Assembly: GCA_009760855.2 (NCBI GenBank)
Contig: WPIO01000007.1
Location: 543,501-607,500, forward strand
Direction of reading: 5' to 3'
Origin: Cristatella mucedo
Lineage: Eukaryota; Bryozoa; Phylactolaemata; Cristatellidae
Length of the DNA: 64,000 nt
The translations under genes and the position numbers were made by a program. Positions within the stretch are counted from its first letter, which is position 1. Every line of letters starts with the position of its first letter. This document shows positions 63,970-64,000 of the stretch, piece after piece. The notes beneath the pieces were generated by a model. The model did no database searches and was not told where the DNA came from. It worked only from the letters and a program-made list of their open reading frames with translations.

Positions 63970-64000
<31 letters not shown>
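63812..64000 (+). repeat. CT-rich microsatellite at the window edge
   Basis: (CT)n with CTTT, CTTG and CAC interruptions continues to the last base. The minus-strand Arg/Glu repeat frame over it is an artefact. Confidence 0.95.

Overview
The window reads as nuclear DNA of a metazoan, most likely an invertebrate. There is no bacterial-style gene packing, no operon and no ribosome-binding-site pattern. Much of the sequence is degraded non-LTR retrotransposon and tRNA-derived SINE DNA, roughly a third by my own tally, set in anonymous non-coding DNA with many microsatellites. I cannot name the species. I use private family labels. LINE-A and LINE-B are two L2/CR1-like LINEs. LINE-A has a tail ending in (ATT)n. 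LINE-B has a tail ending in GATACATTACATT. LINE-C is a third, rarer L2-like family. SINE-1 and SINE-2 are two tRNA-headed SINEs.

Layout. 1-6 kb: SINE-1 copies, a GC-rich patch at 2.9-3.5 kb, and a long tetranucleotide palindrome joined to a (TA)n block at 5.4-5.74 kb. 6-19.3 kb: 5'-truncated LINE-A and LINE-B copies, SINE-2 copies, a (CAG)n-type array at 17.9-18.1 kb, and a LINE-C copy split by a SINE-1 with a clean 10-bp target duplication. 19.3-32.5 kb: mostly anonymous DNA with a nested LINE-B-in-LINE-A at 22.7-24.2 kb and a 1.4-kb LINE-B at 25.8-27.2 kb. 32.5-33.1 kb: the best host-gene candidate, a terminal exon coding a single-pass membrane segment and cytoplasmic tail. 33.8-37.0 kb: the longest LINE-B, carrying both endonuclease and reverse transcriptase regions. 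37.4-46 kb: LINE-A copies, including the best preserved reverse transcriptase ORF (44669-45670, minus). 46.7-47.6 kb: the 3' end of an R2-group element with a restriction-like endonuclease. 48.04-48.16 kb: a small perfect foldback element. 49.4-51.6 kb: a nest of LINE-B, an unclassified insert with a 9-bp target duplication, two LINE-A fragments and SINE-1. 51.6-59 kb: two or three uncharacterised ORFs, a 0.73-kb inverted-repeat element and a diverged tandem array. 59.7-61.4 kb: LINE-B, a segment of short tandem duplications, and a LINE-A end. 61.4-64 kb: anonymous DNA, (TA)n, SINE-2, CA-rich and CT-rich repeats.

The elements relate to one another. SINE-2 carries the same 3' tail motif as LINE-A, so LINE-A machinery probably mobilised SINE-2. 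SINE-1 ends in (ATTT)n and has a different body. All retroelement copies I can read are truncated or mutated, and no copy is evidently active. No CRISPR, rRNA, genuine tRNA gene or virus was found.
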